Assembly: GCA_934646185.1 (NCBI GenBank)
Contig: CAKUEH010000006.1
Location: 73,396 to 137,395, forward strand
Direction: 5' to 3'
DNA from: an uncultured Oscillospiraceae bacterium
GTDB lineage: Bacteria > Bacillota > Clostridia > Oscillospirales > Oscillospiraceae
DNA length: 64,000 bases
Position 1 is the first letter of the stretch, and every line of letters begins with the position of its first letter. Made by a program: the position numbers and the translations under genes. A model generated the notes under the pieces. The model searched no databases and was not told the DNA's origin. It saw only the letters and a program-made list of their open reading frames with translations. Positions 62,226 through 64,000 of this stretch are shown here, one piece after another.

Positions 62226-63351
62226 TTTTTGTACTTCCTTTCCTCAACAGCATCTGATTTTCTGTGCGTATCCATTCCTGACGCATCTCCTCGTCATCAG
62301 CATGAAGATACACATATGTCGATTGCACGAAATGATGTCCTGCACGGATTCTTAATTGTTCTACTGGCCATCCAAGACGCCGAAGCTCTGAAAGTGAGGA
62401 ATGCCTGAGCATATGTACTGTGAAATAGATGCCTGTTCTTTTCTGAAGTCTACGAACCAGCGCGGACACATCGCTATATTCAAGAGGGAAATGTTTATGA
62501 GCCCCACTCAGTTTGATAAAAACATGGTTTGTGTCAACATCATCGGTGTGTGCTTCGACAATATATTCAAAAAATAGATTGATAAGATCTGCAGATACAT
62601 CAACGGTTCTTGGACTGCATACCGTTTTGATCTCCGAAAGGTTGGTCAGTTCTCCCCGATCAACAATATGAATTCGATGCGCGTCAGGCTCAATGTCTTC
62701 GAGCCATAGCGCCAACGCCTCCCCAATCCGCAGCCCACTTTCCCAAAGCAATTGTATCAGGAATCGATCTCGCGTTGTCAGGCATGCCGACAGGAGATTC
62801 TCCACTTCAGACTTTTTAAGTGTTTTGATACGCTTTTTGGGTTCTTTCAGTCTGATGACCCGCGTGTCATACTGTTTTGTCCTGTTAATATGGTAGAGAA
62901 AATCTTTAAAGCCTCGCCTTGAACCCATTATTGTGCGTGTGAGTTTATCTGACAACCGCAGTCGATATTCTTCGTGGCGAGATAGGTAATCATAGAACGC
63001 ATATACCGCATATACCGTTGCCAGGTAGACATTAATTGTTTGGGCGGAGCATGTGGAAACTGTCGCCGCAGGGAAAGACATAATTTTCTTCTGCCTGTGA
63101 TTGTTTTGAAGCCATCGAATAAACCCCGCCAGTTCGTCCATGCCGATCTGCGGAAAAGACATTCCAATGAATTCCAAGTATTCAAAATAGGATTTCAAGT
63201 GGAAGCAATATGCCCTCAGTGTATTTCGGGCACGACCGCAATTATCTTTGAAACGTAAAAATCTAAGCACCACATCGACTGGCACCCCCGAAGAGTCTAC
63301 AAGTATATACCTTGTCAGTCCATTTGTACTTGTGAATGATTCAACTTGCAT
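62209..63351 (-). CDS. tnpA: Tn554-type tyrosine recombinase A
   Basis: A 380-residue tyrosine recombinase with an N-terminal SAM-like core-binding domain (NTLRAYCFHLKSYFEYLEF) and catalytic residues in ESGLRIGEALAL (Arg), HMLRHSSLSELRRLG (HxxR) and AGHHFVQSTYVYLH (His and Tyr nucleophile). It is first of tnpABC; AGGAGG stands directly before the ATG at 63351. It lies 285 bases from the right end of the element, which leaves room for a promoter and recombinase sites. Confidence 0.92.
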   Translation of the reverse strand: MQVESFTSTNGLTRYILVDSSGVPVDVVLRFLRFKDNCGRARNTLRAYCFHLKSYFEYLEFIGMSFPQIGMDELAGFIRWLQNNHRQKKIMSFPAATVSTCSAQTINVYLATVYAVYAFYDYLSRHEEYRLRLSDKLTRTIMGSRRGFKDFLYHINRTKQYDTRVIRLKEPKKRIKTLKKSEVENLLSACLTTRDRFLIQLLWESGLRIGEALALWLEDIEPDAHRIHIVDRGELTNLSEIKTVCSPRTVDVSADLINLFFEYIVEAHTDDVDTNHVFIKLSGAHKHFPLEYSDVSALVRRLQKRTGIYFTVHMLRHSSLSELRRLGWPVEQLRIRAGHHFVQSTYVYLHADDEEMRQEWIRTENQMLLRKGSTKNESGL

Positions 63352-63435
63352 TTGTACCTCCTAACAAAATTGGCAGCGCTTTGGGCTCTTATTTGCTGCC
63401 GAATGCCCGTCCCCTATACAATTATACAAGAAAAT

Positions 63436-63475
63436 GAGAGAGCAATGGGTGTATACCGTTGCTCTCTCTGTTTTT
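63436..63475 (+). terminator. Hairpin in the right end of the element
   Basis: A 10-bp stem (63436-63445 with 63459-63468) followed by TGTTTTT. It may block read-through into tnpA's antisense strand or from the element into the target gene. The rest of 63352-63636 is non-coding element end. Confidence 0.65.
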
Positions 63476-63636
63476 GAAGGGAAGTGGTTGAAATGACTCG
63501 CTAAATCGACACTCATGTTTTGCACTATGAGTACTATGAAATCTCAGTCAAGCTTATGGTGCATTAATGAACAAAAAGGAAGTGATTTTTATTCTTAAAC
63601 TACTATCTGAACGCTTATTTTTCCCAGTCCATATTA

Positions 63637-63642
63637 GGCTGG
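63637..63642 (+). repeat. Core direct repeat at the right transposon end
   Basis: GGCTGG, the partner of 59809-59814. Confidence 0.75.
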
Positions 63643-63854
63643 CGCAGAGTGGATTCGGGTGCAGCCCGACCGCACGCGGACGCTCCATTCTTTGCGTCTG
63701 CCTTGGCGACGGTGAACAGACACGTTGGAACCGGAATGATTTTGTTGGAGTTTTGAAAGCCGAATTCCTGCCCGATTGGGCAAAAGAGAGCCTCAAGCAG
63801 TATCAGCGTCCGGAGCAGGAGGAAAAACAGGAAATGCAGTTTGGAGGGATGTAA
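63637..63854 (+). pseudogene. 3' piece of the interrupted conjugative-element type gene
   Basis: It reads on from the left piece as LAQSGFGCSPTARGRSILCV then CLGDGEQTRWNRNDFVGV and ends EMQFGGM. Together with the left piece it gives 96 continuous residues and a stop. The present frame can be opened from an ATG at 63567 within the element, which would give a 95-residue hybrid protein with a foreign start and no good ribosome site. The function is unknown; the pattern is one I associate with accessory proteins of integrative conjugative elements in Clostridia. Confidence 0.7.
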
Positions 63855-63857
63855 ATT

Positions 63858-64000
63858 TGGACAGAAAAATGGTAAAATTCATTCAGGAGCAGTATCCACC
63901 CGGTACACGCATCCGGCTCAATTTGGAAATGTCAAGAAATGTGCAGTCGGGAAATACCCAAAATCTGAAAAGCATGGTAATACAGCGCAGTTTTCCGAAG
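63858..64000 (+). CDS. DUF4314-like small protein, 3' end outside window
   Basis: TTG at 63858 (or ATG at 63870) follows GGAGGG in the end of the previous gene. The start LDRKMVKFIQEQYPPGTRIR matches the opening of DUF4314 proteins from Clostridial conjugative elements, which lie after the kind of gene seen upstream. After RLNLEM the sequence no longer follows the family as I know it, so a frame change or divergence is possible. It runs off the window end. Confidence 0.5.

Larger units (their letters stand above)
59815..63636. mobile_element. Tn554-like element with tnpABC only
   Basis: A 3822-bp element with ends TAATATAGAC (left) and, inverted, TAATATGGAC (right): nine of ten bases match. 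It is flanked by 6-bp GGCTGG direct repeats. It encodes three minus-strand genes in the Tn554 order tnpA-tnpB-tnpC and nothing else, so there is no resistance cargo. The base composition is much richer in A/T than the chromosome. The insertion splits a plus-strand frame; the flanks join in frame without it. Confidence 0.85.

Noticed and set aside
59897..63351. Prophage or ICE integrase module
   Set aside because: Two different tyrosine recombinases plus a small coiled-coil protein in this order, with exact ends and a split target, fit a Tn554-type transposon.
63567..63854. A genuine 95-residue gene starting inside the element
   Set aside because: The first 25 residues come from transposon end sequence without a ribosome site; the rest continues the interrupted gene.

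Overview
The window reads as chromosome of a GC-rich, monoderm, strictly anaerobic member of the Clostridia, most likely the Oscillospiraceae/Oscillospirales. The clues are codon use strongly biased to G/C in the third position, Gram-positive surface genes (sortase, LPxTG pilin, SLH proteins), CO dehydrogenase/acetyl-CoA synthase, heterodisulfide-reductase-type modules and dispersed hairpin repeats. The last 5 kb is clearly more A/T rich and is mobile DNA. No database could be searched; names rest on recognised motifs and family knowledge.

Layout. 1-3.5 kb: housekeeping (partial DUF975-like membrane protein, murC, cca, tRNA-Val). 3.7-8.8 kb: minus-strand operon acsA-cooC-acsB for CO/acetyl-CoA chemistry behind a clear promoter. 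9-18.7 kb: mscS, ftsH, rlmB, a large membrane protein resembling a dead P-type ATPase, an EF-G-like GTPase and an unrecognised Cys-rich protein. 18.7-29.7 kb: transport (two heterodimeric ABC exporter pairs, a TetR regulator with a textbook promoter/operator, a split chromate-type transporter, a MATE pump). 30-33.3 kb: a small pilus locus (signal peptidase, LPxTG pilin, class C sortase). 33.7-42.6 kb: an envelope locus with a substrate-binding lipoprotein, an anchored Ig-like protein, an ExbB/MotA-type proton channel, a DUF2149 partner and two S-layer-type proteins. 42.9-45.8 kb: two-component system and LysR regulator.

46-58.3 kb is the most interesting part: twelve tightly packed plus-strand genes, mdh-fum-hdrB-hdrC-hdrA-mvhD/flxD-flxC-flxB-flxA-frdB-frdA-exporter. 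Read as one unit, it would turn oxaloacetate into malate, fumarate and then succinate, with a soluble fumarate reductase fed by an NADH-linked, HdrA-based (electron-bifurcating) complex, and would export the succinate. This suggests a cytosolic, bifurcating fumarate reductase that also reduces ferredoxin, which the CODH/ACS enzymes elsewhere in the window could use.

58.3-64 kb: structured repeats, a 5'-truncated YhcG/DUF1016 nuclease gene, and a 3.8-kb Tn554-like element (tnpABC only) inserted precisely into an open frame of a conjugative-element type. Removing the element plus one copy of the 6-bp GGCTGG flank restores the frame.

Dispersed repeats are conspicuous: a 160-bp multi-hairpin element (four copies), a 120-130-bp structured element (after the tRNA and again at 58.4 kb), a 271-bp element with 24-bp inverted ends, and GTAGGGGC-type inverted pairs.
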